A stretch of 64,000 nucleotides of DNA from a bacterium 1XD42-76 (lineage in GTDB: Bacteria > Bacillota > Clostridia > Lachnospirales > Lachnospiraceae): positions 120,336-184,335 of the forward strand of contig QZDW01000005.1 in NCBI GenBank assembly GCA_009917545.1, written 5' to 3'. Below, in pieces: positions 34,287 to 42,491 of the stretch (within the stretch, counting starts at the first letter, position 1; each line of letters opens with the position of its first letter). The translations under genes were made by a program, and so were the position numbers. A model generated the notes under the pieces. That model was not told where the DNA came from, made no database searches, and saw only the letters and a program-made list of their open reading frames with translations.

Positions 34287-34310
34287 TGTGACAGCAGATT
34301 ACCCCAAAAC
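34287..34310 (-). promoter_or_regulatory. GTAATCT leader motif, copy C
   Basis: Minus strand GTTTTGGGGTAATCTG-CTGTCACA, 26 bases from the 34261 start. Confidence 0.55.
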
Positions 34311-34340
34311 CCGCCAAAAAACAAGGGGAACCATGGAAAA

Positions 34341-35252
34341 TCACATATGGCAGCATTCATAGGGAATCCCGATATATTCCAGCACGGAACGCAAGCCCAG
34401 GCCGCCCGCATCCCAATCCCGCATACAGTACCGCCACAGCTTCGGGTGGGTCTGCTGCAGACGCTGGAACCGGTTGGGGCTCCCGTCTAAATGCGCCCCG
34501 AACATACAGAAGATACAGCCCGTGCGCTCATACCCCAGGTCGTATATAGGGCTGTAGGGAACCCCAAACCGCCGGATATACGCCCAGATATCCTCCTCCA
34601 TCCAGAACGAGAGCGGCGTGGAAATAGGACGCTTCGCCTCAAAAGCATTGCACCCGGTTTTCAGCCACTGCTGCGCCCGCAGGTGGCTCTCGCAGGCCAT
34701 CGTCCCGATAAACGGGAAATTCCCCGTCTCCTTCGCGTACTTTTTCAGCGGCTTCTTCTTCATCTCATTGCAGCACCCCGCCCCGATCTTAAAGGGCGCG
34801 TCCACCAGATACCGCCACTGCTCCGCCAGCTTGAACCGCGTCTCCCGCCCATCCGGCCTGATCCCGTAGAACTTCTCCCGGAACACATTCCTGTCCCCGC
34901 ACTGTATCCTATGAATCCACTCGCTCTGCTCCTTGCTGATCACCGGATACCCGTGCTTCTCCACCACCTGCCGGAACGTAAGCTCCGGGCGCAGCCAAAC
35001 CACGTTCGGTATGGTCTTTACGAACGCACGGATTTCGGGAAATTCCAGCCCCGTATCCGAGAACACCGCAGGCACCTCCGGGTAGAGGGAGCGCACCCGA
35101 TGCAGGAGCACCGAGGAATCCTTGCCCCCGGAAAAACTCACGTTCACCTGCCCGCCATAATGCTCATACCATTCCCGAATCCGCAGCCTGCTCTTTGCAA
35201 TCTTCACATCCAGCGGCAGGTTCTGGAACTGCGTTAATTGCCACCGCTCCAT
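34341..35252 (-). CDS. PAPS-reductase-like PP-loop enzyme
   Basis: 303 residues from the ATG at 35252. The ATP-pyrophosphatase P-loop is VNVSFSGGKDSSVLLH (about 36-51). Cys motifs GAGCCNEMKKKP and ERTGCIFCMFGAH recall the iron-sulfur sites of phosphoadenosine-phosphosulfate reductase-like proteins such as DndC and thiolation enzymes. In phages this family often accompanies DNA-modification genes. Likely role: AMP-activation or sulfur transfer in base or backbone modification; substrate unknown. No dndB, D or E partner is nearby. Confidence 0.85.
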   Translation of the reverse strand: MERWQLTQFQNLPLDVKIAKSRLRIREWYEHYGGQVNVSFSGGKDSSVLLHRVRSLYPEVPAVFSDTGLEFPEIRAFVKTIPNVVWLRPELTFRQVVEKHGYPVISKEQSEWIHRIQCGDRNVFREKFYGIRPDGRETRFKLAEQWRYLVDAPFKIGAGCCNEMKKKPLKKYAKETGNFPFIGTMACESHLRAQQWLKTGCNAFEAKRPISTPLSFWMEEDIWAYIRRFGVPYSPIYDLGYERTGCIFCMFGAHLDGSPNRFQRLQQTHPKLWRYCMRDWDAGGLGLRSVLEYIGIPYECCHM

Positions 35253-35325
35253 ACGCACCAACCCTTCCCCCAAAGCCCCACACCCGGCGGCATGGCAAGC
35301 CCTGGAATAGCTATCGTCCACAAAA

Positions 35326-35393
35326 GCGCGGAGACGGAATCGAACCGCCATCTCCCACCGATCAGTGGGCGGCCTGCATTAGCCTACCCGCGC
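35326..35393 (-). ncRNA. tRNA-like RNA 1 without anticodon loop
   Basis: 68 bases. A 7-bp acceptor stem (GCGCGGG/TCCGCGC), D-arm (GGCT...GGCC), T-arm GGCGG-TTCGATT-CCGTC with canonical T-loop. The arm in anticodon position is CCCACT-GATC-GGTGGG, a 6-bp stem with a tetraloop, so no anticodon can be read. The D-loop lacks GG. No CCA is encoded. Confidence 0.75.
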
Positions 35394-35425
35394 AAACCAT
35401 TCCTACAAATCCTCATCCCATCCAA

Positions 35426-35494
35426 GCGCAGAGGCGGAATCGAACCGCCGCCTCCCACCGGTTGGCGGGCGGCCTCCCATTAACCCACCTGCGC
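35426..35494 (-). ncRNA. tRNA-like RNA 2 without anticodon loop
   Basis: 69 bases. Acceptor GCGCAGG/TCTGCGC, D-arm GGTT-AATGGGA-GGCC with the usual GG in the loop, T-arm GGCGG-TTCGATT-CCGCC. The third arm is CCCGCC-AACC-GGTGGG, again a closed tetraloop. A tandem paralogue of the RNA at 35326, between the PP-loop and Mom-like genes. Confidence 0.75.
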
Positions 35495-35559
35495 AAAATC
35501 CTATTCTTCATGCCCGTATATTTTTAAGCCAGGCATACGCCGAAAACAGCAGCCGGGGA

Positions 35560-36303
35560 TCACCCCGGCGCATCCACATGGCGGGAAGCCTGCGACACTT
35601 TCTCTCCCTTATACATCCCCGCCCCCATCTCATCAATCTTCGAGAACGGTATCTCCGGCACCGTCAGATCTTTCCGTTTTGCCTTGTCTATGAAATAAAT
35701 ATACCGGAGCTGGAAGCCGGGGATCGGCGTTGCCCCCACATAGTCCAGGTATTTTTTGAAATTATAAGTGCCGCCCGTCACGTCAAAGAACGTAAGCCCG
35801 CCCAGCTCCTTCCGTGGGGAAGTAGGGTTGCTGGCCAGCGTCATCTTATGCACCCGGCTCCCGTCCGGCAGTTCCGCAAGGTTCAGATTTTCCTTGATTC
35901 CCGTAAGCACAAAATTGCTCGCCCGGTAAATCGTACCGTCCCCGCAGGAGCAGGCATCCGCAAAGCTGATCACCCATTTAATCTGCGGCGCGTATTTCTT
36001 CAACAGCCTGATGCTCATGGAAATCGCACGGCTCTCGGAATTTCTCGGCAGATAGCTGTCAAAAGCCATCCGGTTCAGTTCCAGAAACTCATTCCACCCG
36101 GTATCCTTCACCAGTCCGATGATCTTTGACTTATCCAGGCTCGGCCCATAAGACATCACCCCATGGAGCTGCCCATCCAAAAACACTCCAAAGTGCAGAG
36201 TACTATTATTCACTACCTTCCCGCTGTAATGGTGCGCCTTCATGAACGGCGTTGCCACCTTCGCCGGAATCACCTTCATCACAATCTCCTTCGCCCTCCC
36301 CAT
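35560..36303 (-). CDS. Mom-like DNA-modifying acyltransferase, copy 2
   Basis: 247 residues from MGRAKEIVMKVIPAKV at 36303. GNAT-fold protein of the Mom family, named after phage Mu Mom, which turns adenine into N6-carbamoylmethyl-adenine and protects DNA from restriction. Family landmarks: HHYSGKVVNN, LELNRMAFDS, LPRNSESRAISM, WVISFADACSCGDGTIYRAS. About 70 percent similar by eye to the next gene, so the two arose by tandem duplication. Substrate could be a different base or donor. Confidence 0.85.
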   Translation of the reverse strand: MGRAKEIVMKVIPAKVATPFMKAHHYSGKVVNNSTLHFGVFLDGQLHGVMSYGPSLDKSKIIGLVKDTGWNEFLELNRMAFDSYLPRNSESRAISMSIRLLKKYAPQIKWVISFADACSCGDGTIYRASNFVLTGIKENLNLAELPDGSRVHKMTLASNPTSPRKELGGLTFFDVTGGTYNFKKYLDYVGATPIPGFQLRYIYFIDKAKRKDLTVPEIPFSKIDEMGAGMYKGEKVSQASRHVDAPG

Positions 36304-37048
36304 GGACAGCCTCCTTCCCCGCATGGCGCACGGCCAGCGACATTTTTTCGCCCCTATACATCCCCGCCCCCAGTTCATCAATCCGGGAAAAGGGGATCTC
36401 CGGCACTGTCAAATCTTTCCGTTTTGCCTTGTCTATGAAATAGATATACCGGAGCTGATACCCGGAAAGCAATGTCCCGCCTGCTGCCTCCATGTACCTC
36501 CCCCAGCTGAAATTGCCGTCCGTCACATCAAAAAAAGAGCGTCCCCCCAGCTCCTTCCTCGGTGCCAGCGGGTTCGCTTCCAGTGTCAGCTTATGGATTT
36601 TGGAACCGTCCGGCAGCAGGCACAACGCCTCGTTCTCCTTAATCCCGGTGAGGACAAAATTGCTCGCCCGGTAAATGGTGCCGTCCCCGCATGAGCAGGC
36701 ATCCGCAAAACTGATGATCCACTTCACATGGGGCGCATATTTTTTGAGGAGCTTAATGCTCATGGAGATCGCCCGGCTCTCCGAATTGCGGGGGAGCACG
36801 CTGTCAAAGGCCATCCGGTTCAGCTCCAGGTACTCATTCCAGCCCGTCCCCGCCACTAACGGCAGTATCTTGGACTTGTTCAGGCTCGGCCCGTAGCTCA
36901 TCACCCCATGGAGCCGCCCGTCCAGGAACACCCCAAAATGCAGGCAGCTGTTATTCACCACCGTCCCGCTGTAATGGTGCCGCCGCATGAACGGGTTCGC
37001 CACCTTCCCCGGTATCACTTTCAGACTAATTTCCTTTGCTCTGCCCAC
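36206..37048 (-). CDS. Mom-like DNA-modifying acyltransferase, copy 1
   Basis: 280 residues. It has the same signature segments as copy 2 (HHYSGTVVNN, LELNRMAFDS, LPRNSESRAISM, SFADACSCGDGTIYRAS). The GTG start lies within the end of the ParB-like gene, after GAGGTGGTGAGGCA. The last 33 residues are a low-complexity Glu/Gly tail that reads through the start of copy 2 in another frame (98-base overlap), suggesting that the original stop was lost when the gene pair formed. Confidence 0.85.
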   Translation of the reverse strand: MGRAKEISLKVIPGKVANPFMRRHHYSGTVVNNSCLHFGVFLDGRLHGVMSYGPSLNKSKILPLVAGTGWNEYLELNRMAFDSVLPRNSESRAISMSIKLLKKYAPHVKWIISFADACSCGDGTIYRASNFVLTGIKENEALCLLPDGSKIHKLTLEANPLAPRKELGGRSFFDVTDGNFSWGRYMEAAGGTLLSGYQLRYIYFIDKAKRKDLTVPEIPFSRIDELGAGMYRGEKMSLAVRHAGKEAVHGEGEGDCDEGDSGEGGNAVHEGAPLQREGSE

Positions 37049-37608
37049 TGCCTCACCACCTCATACACGCCGTTCCCCTTCCGGTTCTCATTGCCGAAGG
37101 TCTCCCCCACCTCCTCATGCTCATGCACATACTCGATACACGCCATGATAAGCTCCGCCTGCTTGTCATGCAAAGTAAGGCTGATCTGCTGGTAGGGCTT
37201 CTTCTCCCCAGAATCCAGCGTGAACTCCTCCCCGAACTCGTCCTCGGAAATGCTCTCGAACCCGAACACCGTCATATCCTGGGCAATGTCCGCCAGCTCC
37301 AAAGGCAGCAGGTCAACGTCCCATTCCGCCAGCTCCCCCACCTTGTTGTCCGCCAGCCGGAACGCCTTCACCTGCTCCTCCGTCAATTCGTCCGCGATCA
37401 CGCAGGGAACCGTCTTCAAGCCCAGCCTCCCCGCCGCCTTGTACCTGGTATGCCCCGCAATGATCTCATGCTCCTTGGAGATTACCAGCGGCACGAGGAA
37501 GCCGTACTGCTTAATGCTGGCCGCCACCGCCTCCACGGCATTGTCATTCTTTCTTGGGTTATTCCCGTATGGATGCACCTCATCCATAGACAACTGTAAG
37601 ATATTCAT
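37021..37608 (-). CDS. ParB-like nuclease-domain protein of the modification block
   Basis: 195 residues. ParB N-terminal domain: NPRKNDNAVEAVAASIKQYG, then IIAGHTRYKAAGRLGLKTVP. Without the HTH and partner ParA it is unlikely to act in partition. ParB-like domains accompany base-modification enzymes in phages, where they may serve as DNA-binding, CTPase or nuclease modules. First gene of the cassette in the direction of transcription; overlaps Mom copy 1 by 28 bases. Confidence 0.8.
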   Translation of the reverse strand: MNILQLSMDEVHPYGNNPRKNDNAVEAVAASIKQYGFLVPLVISKEHEIIAGHTRYKAAGRLGLKTVPCVIADELTEEQVKAFRLADNKVGELAEWDVDLLPLELADIAQDMTVFGFESISEDEFGEEFTLDSGEKKPYQQISLTLHDKQAELIMACIEYVHEHEEVGETFGNENRKGNGVYEVVRQWAEQRKLV

Positions 37609-37698
37609 AACCGCCTCCCGACTAAAAAAGGGCGGATACCTCTGTTCCGCTCGCTCCGTTCTTTTACCTGATTTCCCCGCCGCTCCCGCAGCATGGGA

Positions 37699-37715
37699 TT
37701 AAAACATAATTTTAA
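37699..37715. repeat. Perfect copy of the TTAAAACATAATTTTAA motif
   Basis: Lies over the stop codon of the small terminase gene and ahead of the ParB-like gene. Arms TTAAAA/TTTTAA with a five-base centre. Confidence 0.5.
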
Positions 37716-38254
37716 CCGCCCCTCCGGGCATTGAGCAGCCGCTCCATCATATCGTCATGGGGCGTTGCCCCCTTGTACTCCCCGGAGCAGTTCTCCCGCA
37801 CCACCTGATAGATCTGGAACCATAAGTTGTTCGCCTGCTTGGAAAAGCTCTGGCTCATGGAGACATAGGGCGAAGGGATTGCGTTCCCCGTGGTCGGGTG
37901 CTTCGCCAGGAAGCCATACTCGGAAATGGCCTCCTCGCACTGAATCCACCGGGAGATCGCCATGGCGTACTGCTCGATGATCTGCGCCGGTATCAGCTGG
38001 GAGCAGCCCCGCTCATGGAGCCATTCCCAGGTACGCTCGTAAATCTCCACCGCCAGCAGCTCCCTGCCGCTTTTCTGCTGCGCCGCCAGGTACTCGCGGG
38101 GCGGCGGCATCTGCTCCCCTTCCAGGTCGGCGGTGTCGGAAAACTCCATGACCGTCAGCTTACGCTTCCCCGGATTGCCCTCCGCCAGCTTATCCGACAA
38201 TGCCTTTTTCTTCTGCCCCGCGCCGATCCGTGCGCCGCCGTGGCCGTTCGCCAT
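37712..38254 (-). CDS. terS: Terminase small subunit (P27 family)
   Basis: 180 residues beginning MANGHGGARIGAGQKKK, typical for P27-family small terminases, with a helical core (IIEQYAMAISRWIQCEEAI) and GNAIPSPYVSMSQSFSKQ. It recognises the packaging site. It sits next to the HNH gene, as in cos-type phages, but apart from terL. Confidence 0.9.
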   Translation of the reverse strand: MANGHGGARIGAGQKKKALSDKLAEGNPGKRKLTVMEFSDTADLEGEQMPPPREYLAAQQKSGRELLAVEIYERTWEWLHERGCSQLIPAQIIEQYAMAISRWIQCEEAISEYGFLAKHPTTGNAIPSPYVSMSQSFSKQANNLWFQIYQVVRENCSGEYKGATPHDDMMERLLNARRGG

Positions 38255-38381
38255 GGGCTCCCACCTCCTCCCTTGAAAGCTCCGGGGCTATATACCCCAC
38301 TTGAAAGCGCGATTTTTCACGCGATACCCCCCGCCCGCTACCCGTGGTGAGGGACAGTGGGATTTCCCTCCCCCCTGCCCC

Positions 38382-38744
38382 TCACCTGCGGCGTTCCCAT
38401 CTGCCGCCCTCCCGCGCCGTGATCTCGGAATGGCACGGCTTGCAGAGCGCCATCAGGTTCCCCTCGGCATGGGTGCCGCCTTTCGACAGCGGCCTGATAT
38501 GGTGTACTTCCTCGGCGGGTGTCACCTTCCCCGCCTTCCGGCATTCCTCGCACAAAGGGTGGGCGGCTATATAGCGGTCACGAATCCGCTTCCATGCCCG
38601 CCCGTACCGCTTCTTACTGGCCGGGTCACGCTCGTGCTTATTGTAATGCGCCGTAACGATTTTCTGATGCTCCCCGCAGTACCGCCCGTCCGTCAGCTTC
38701 GGACAGCCGGGGTAGGAGCAGGGACGCTTTGGTTTATATGGCAT
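38382..38744 (-). CDS. HNH endonuclease (packaging type)
   Basis: 120 residues from the ATG at 38744 (GGAAGGAGGCTGTTTGTT upstream). HNH core: CEECRKAGKVTPAEEVHHI, then GGTHAEGNLMALCKPCHSE. In HK97-like phages this enzyme works with the terminase to cut cos DNA. The gene follows a triple repeat with promoter-like elements. Confidence 0.9.
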   Translation of the reverse strand: MPYKPKRPCSYPGCPKLTDGRYCGEHQKIVTAHYNKHERDPASKKRYGRAWKRIRDRYIAAHPLCEECRKAGKVTPAEEVHHIRPLSKGGTHAEGNLMALCKPCHSEITAREGGRWERRR

Positions 38745-38824
38745 AACAAACAGCCTCCTTCCGGGCAAAAAGAAAGCCCCCGCAAGGCAATCCCTGCAGA
38801 GGCTCTCTCCTGATCCAATATTCC

Positions 38825-39052
38825 ATGATACCAGTATAGCACACTTAAAAACAAATAACCTGCCATTAAACTGCCATCTTTTCCATGGCGGCCTTCCGGC
38901 CTGCTGTTGCATGATACAAGTATAGCACGGCTGAAAGCAAATAACACGCCATTAAACTGCCATCTTTTCCGCCGCAGCCTCCGGCCCGCTATCCCACGAT
39001 ACCAGTATAGCATAACCGGAAGCAAATAACGCCCCATGAAAACCCCATCTTT
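38825..39052 (-). repeat. Three tandem 85-bp repeats with extended -10 elements
   Basis: Units start at 38825, 38911 and 38996 (periods 86 and 85; the third is shortened). Each has, on the minus strand, GTTATTTG, then TGCTATACT and GTATCATGG-like sequence, and the two longer ones share ATGGCAGTTTAATGGC. TATACT lies at 38833-38838, 38919-38924 and 39004-39009. The array directly precedes the HNH-terS packaging genes. Confidence 0.8.
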
Positions 39053-39504
39053 CATTTCCCGAACAGAAGTATGGACATCCGTTTCAGCGCCTTCTCCCGG
39101 ATGCGCTGTATCTGCCGCTCGCTGAAGCTGAGCCGCTCCTGCAGCCGTGCCGCCGCCCCGGAACGCAGGCTCCCGTTCATGTAGAACTCCCGCAGCACCA
39201 TCTGCTCCGTATCCGTCAAGGTCGCCCATGCGGGCTCGAACCAGCCCATGTACTCCACCGCCTGCCGATACCGCTCCTGGATTACGTCCAGCGTATCCAG
39301 CGACTTCACCAGCCGCTCCTCCCCGGCCTGGGGGTTCCACCCCGCCGGTACTCCCGTGACCCGCCTGCTGCCCACAGACACCATACGGTCATAAAGCTCC
39401 TTCGTTTCCTGCGGCGTGATATTGATGATCTCCCGCATGGTAGAATAGTCCTGCATGGCCGCCACCGTAGCGGACGGCTTGTTCAAATATTTCCAGGCAA
39501 TCAT
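39052..39504 (-). CDS. Sigma-70 region 4-like late regulator
   Basis: 150 residues. The C-terminal third is a sigma region 4/ArpU-like HTH (LTDTEQMVLREFYMNG, then LSFSERQIQRIREKALKRM). The N-terminal part is helical. Such proteins activate late phage transcription. The gene ends exactly where the repeated promoter-like array begins, so it may act on that array. GGAAAGGAGAGACAT precedes the ATG. Confidence 0.7.
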   Translation of the reverse strand: MIAWKYLNKPSATVAAMQDYSTMREIINITPQETKELYDRMVSVGSRRVTGVPAGWNPQAGEERLVKSLDTLDVIQERYRQAVEYMGWFEPAWATLTDTEQMVLREFYMNGSLRSGAAARLQERLSFSERQIQRIREKALKRMSILLFGK

Positions 39505-39815
39505 ATGTCTCTCCTTTCCTCCCCTGCGCTGGCAGCCTCCATATCCGCCAGCAGCTTTTTCACATCTTCCACCGAAGTCACCTTCCCGGCAACCCCGCCC
39601 GCATCCTCAATCTTTTTCAACGCAACCTCCTGTAGCCGGGTCAGCTTCCCCGAAGGCTGCTTCACCTCAAAAGCGCAGAACCGCCCGCCCACGCAGGCGA
39701 TAATGTCCGGTATCCCCGCCGTCCCATACATCCCGCCGTGGGTCTTCCAGGCGAAACAGCCGGGAACCCCTTTCAGATGCCGCATGACAGCGGCTACAAT
39801 CTCACATTCCAGCAT
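39501..39815 (-). CDS. VRR-NUC domain nuclease
   Basis: 104 residues, complete small VRR-NUC (PD-(D/E)XK) fold: KTHGGMYGTAGIPDIIACVG, FCAFEVKQPSGKLTRLQE. Stand-alone VRR-NUC proteins in phages are junction-resolving or flap nucleases. It overlaps the sigma-like gene by four bases. Confidence 0.88.
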   Translation of the reverse strand: MLECEIVAAVMRHLKGVPGCFAWKTHGGMYGTAGIPDIIACVGGRFCAFEVKQPSGKLTRLQEVALKKIEDAGGVAGKVTSVEDVKKLLADMEAASAGEERRDI

Positions 39816-39977
39816 ACAAAGGGCGGATGCCCCATGCCGTAAAAACCGGATATACCGGGAAATTTACACACTATATATATTTTTTTCTTTTATTTTTATC
39901 CCTTCCCTCTCTCTGGTTCTTATGCGCAAGGAATAAGGGAACCCCGGTTTTCCCGGTCATCCCGGCCACGGCAGCGG

Positions 39978-42491
39978 TCATTCCGCCTCCACACCTCCCT
40001 CCACATAAGCCATGCCTTTCCATACCCGGCGTTTGGAGAGCTTGTCCCGCCCCCGCACGATCTCCGGATACCCGGCTTCCAGCTCCTTGTTGAAATTCGT
40101 CTGCGACACCGGCTTCATGCCCGCATTGCCGCAGTATTCCTTGTAACGCAGGAACAGATCGTCCCGCACCACACAGCCGTCCTCCCGCCGCTCACAATAC
40201 ATTTTAGCGAATGACAAAACGCTGTTCGATTCAACCCGGTATCGTTCCAGCTCCGCCCGCGTCCGTTCCGTCTCGCTGAAATCATAATCCGCCGTGATCA
40301 GGCGTTTCAGGCCGGAGAGCGCCCACATCAGTATCCCATCCCGCTCCGCCGCCAGCTTCTCCGAAAGGTTCGGGTCGCGCCGGGATTTTGGAACCGACTT
40401 CTCAAACCGGATAATGATCAGCCTCCGGTAAAAGCCCTCCGAGCGGTCGCCATAATTCCGGGGAATCTCGTTGCAGGAAAATAAGAACCTCGCGTAAGGC
40501 CGGAACGAGAAAGGGTCTTTGTTCTTCCGCTCCGCCGTGATGAAGTCCTCGCCGGTCAGCGCCTTGAACATCCCGTTATCGTCAATGCTCTTGGAGGGCA
40601 GGTCGGCAAAGATATTCGCCAGCTTCCCGAACAGCTCCGCCTTGTTGAACCGATCACCCAGGTTCTGCCAGGGGATGTTCGACACGTTCTCGCTCCCCAG
40701 AAGTATCTCCTGCACCGTATTGAGCAGGGTGGACTTCCCCGCATTGGGCGCACCCACGAACACAAAGGACTTCTGCGCCTTGTTCACCGGGATCAGCAGA
40801 TACCCGAAAATCTCCTGCACCAACGAAATCTCCTCCGCGCCCAGCATACTTTCCAGATATTTCAGGAACTGCGGGCACTGCGCGTCCAGCGCATAGGAGA
40901 CCTTAAGCTGCACCGTAGAGAAATAGTCCGGGGTATGCGCCCGGAACGTATCGTCCAGCACATGATATAACCCATTCCGGAGGTTTAAGATAAACGGGTT
41001 GCTATTAATCTCGGACACGGGCTTGCGTACCAGCATCTTCCATTGTCCCACCGTATCATTGATGGCCTGCATCGTCACTGTCCTGGGAACCATGCGCTCC
41101 CGCACCTTGGCCGCCGCGATCATGTCCTCGCTCTCCCGGTACACGCCGTCCTCATAGAAAAAATAGCTGCTGGCCGTGTAGAACGCCTTCACGTTCCCCG
41201 CCAGGTAGTCCGCCAGAATCCCCGAAAGGAACCGCAGGCCGCCCCGCTCCGTCATCTCGTACCATTCCGGCAGCCCGCTGTCCTCCGCCGCCTGCCGGTT
41301 CCCCTTATTGGACGCATATGCCTTATACAGTTCCTTCTGGTAGGACGACAACGCCCTTGCATCCCCGGTTTTCAGCCGGAAATGCTCCTTCAATTCATAC
41401 TCAATGAACGTCCCCGCATCCAGCGGCTCGATATTGTATAAAGCCTCCTTCACAAACTGCTTCGCCGCCCGCACATCCTCTACCGGGGACTTATGTACCT
41501 CTGCGGCGGCGAGCATTTCCCGCAGCTCATCCAGCCCCATGGGCAGGTAACATAAGGCCGCCGGAGCCTTGCAGGTGCAGGAGCCGTCCGCCATGCGCGG
41601 GCAGGCAAAGCCCTTCTCCGCGATATTCCTGCAGGTGATGGGCTTCGTGCCGCTCCCTAAGAAATGCCGTATCTTCTCCGTGGTCTCCGCCGCCTTGTAC
41701 CCCGGATACGGGGCGGACAGCTCATGGATTGCCCGCTCGCCGCCCTCGAATACCGCAAGGTTCGTGATCATGGCATACCAGTCATGCTCCGGGAGCGTCG
41801 CCGCATCTTCCCGGCAGTGCTGCAGGAACGCGCACCGCCCAAGCACCAGCGAAAGTCCCTGCCTCGTCCCTTTTGCCGGGACTATGCCCAGCGGCGCTGG
41901 CTCGTCCCCCACCCTCGGCAGGTGCCGCTCCAATTCCTCCTGCGTGTACCGAAGCTCTGGACGGAAATGGATGCACTCCACCATCACCGGCTCCTGCTTG
42001 CAGTGATAGAGGCCCGGAAGCCGCAGCACCCGGCTCTCGTTGATGCAGGTCTTGTCCCCGCCGAACTTCGCCGCCAGCCCCTTCTGCACCCGCCGGAAGT
42101 CCTCCACCTTCGCATCCCGCACAAGCCAGTAGGTATGCAGGGATTTGCGGGTCTTCACAATGAACGAGGGCTCCAGCGGGAACGCTTCAATCTGATTCAG
42201 CTGTTCGTCCAGGGATAATTCGTCACACTCCATGAACTGGGCATTGATCCGGGTGATCTCCGCATCCTCATGGCCGCCGTAATTCACCACAAAATAGATG
42301 CCCCGGTTCTGCCCGTTATGCTTCCTCAGCGTATCCATCAGGCCGGGGAGGCCGGAAAGCGTCGTTTCCAGCTTCGCCCCCTTGAACGTACCGGCCTTCT
42401 TATCGTCAAACACCCGCAGGCAGATCCGCTCCGATGGCCCGAAGAACGGGCGCAGGAACTCCTCCAGCGGGACATTGAGCGCCTTTTTCAT
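39978..42491 (-). CDS. Primase-helicase (AEP + D5/P4-type)
   Basis: 837 residues from the ATG at 42491. N-terminal archaeo-eukaryotic primase-like domain (residues 1-230; FIVKTRKSLHTYWLV, RVLRLPGLYHCK), a Cys-containing middle region (CRNIAEKGFACPRM...CTCKAP) that looks like a zinc site, and a C-terminal SF3/D5 helicase with FVFVGAPNAGKSTLLN (about 592-607) and FSCNEIPRNYGDRSEGFYRR. It starts phage replication. Confidence 0.92.
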   Translation of the reverse strand: MKKALNVPLEEFLRPFFGPSERICLRVFDDKKAGTFKGAKLETTLSGLPGLMDTLRKHNGQNRGIYFVVNYGGHEDAEITRINAQFMECDELSLDEQLNQIEAFPLEPSFIVKTRKSLHTYWLVRDAKVEDFRRVQKGLAAKFGGDKTCINESRVLRLPGLYHCKQEPVMVECIHFRPELRYTQEELERHLPRVGDEPAPLGIVPAKGTRQGLSLVLGRCAFLQHCREDAATLPEHDWYAMITNLAVFEGGERAIHELSAPYPGYKAAETTEKIRHFLGSGTKPITCRNIAEKGFACPRMADGSCTCKAPAALCYLPMGLDELREMLAAAEVHKSPVEDVRAAKQFVKEALYNIEPLDAGTFIEYELKEHFRLKTGDARALSSYQKELYKAYASNKGNRQAAEDSGLPEWYEMTERGGLRFLSGILADYLAGNVKAFYTASSYFFYEDGVYRESEDMIAAAKVRERMVPRTVTMQAINDTVGQWKMLVRKPVSEINSNPFILNLRNGLYHVLDDTFRAHTPDYFSTVQLKVSYALDAQCPQFLKYLESMLGAEEISLVQEIFGYLLIPVNKAQKSFVFVGAPNAGKSTLLNTVQEILLGSENVSNIPWQNLGDRFNKAELFGKLANIFADLPSKSIDDNGMFKALTGEDFITAERKNKDPFSFRPYARFLFSCNEIPRNYGDRSEGFYRRLIIIRFEKSVPKSRRDPNLSEKLAAERDGILMWALSGLKRLITADYDFSETERTRAELERYRVESNSVLSFAKMYCERREDGCVVRDDLFLRYKEYCGNAGMKPVSQTNFNKELEAGYPEIVRGRDKLSKRRVWKGMAYVEGGVEAE

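Noticed and set aside
34341..35252. Complete Dnd phosphorothioation system
   Set aside because: Only a DndC-like PP-loop enzyme is present; no dndA, B, D or E genes nearby.
35326..35494. Ordinary tRNA genes
   Set aside because: Acceptor and T arms fit, but the anticodon arm closes with a tetraloop, so no anticodon can be assigned.
38825..39052. Repeat array considered as a CRISPR
   Set aside because: Units are contiguous 85-bp direct repeats without unique spacers and hold promoter-like sequence.
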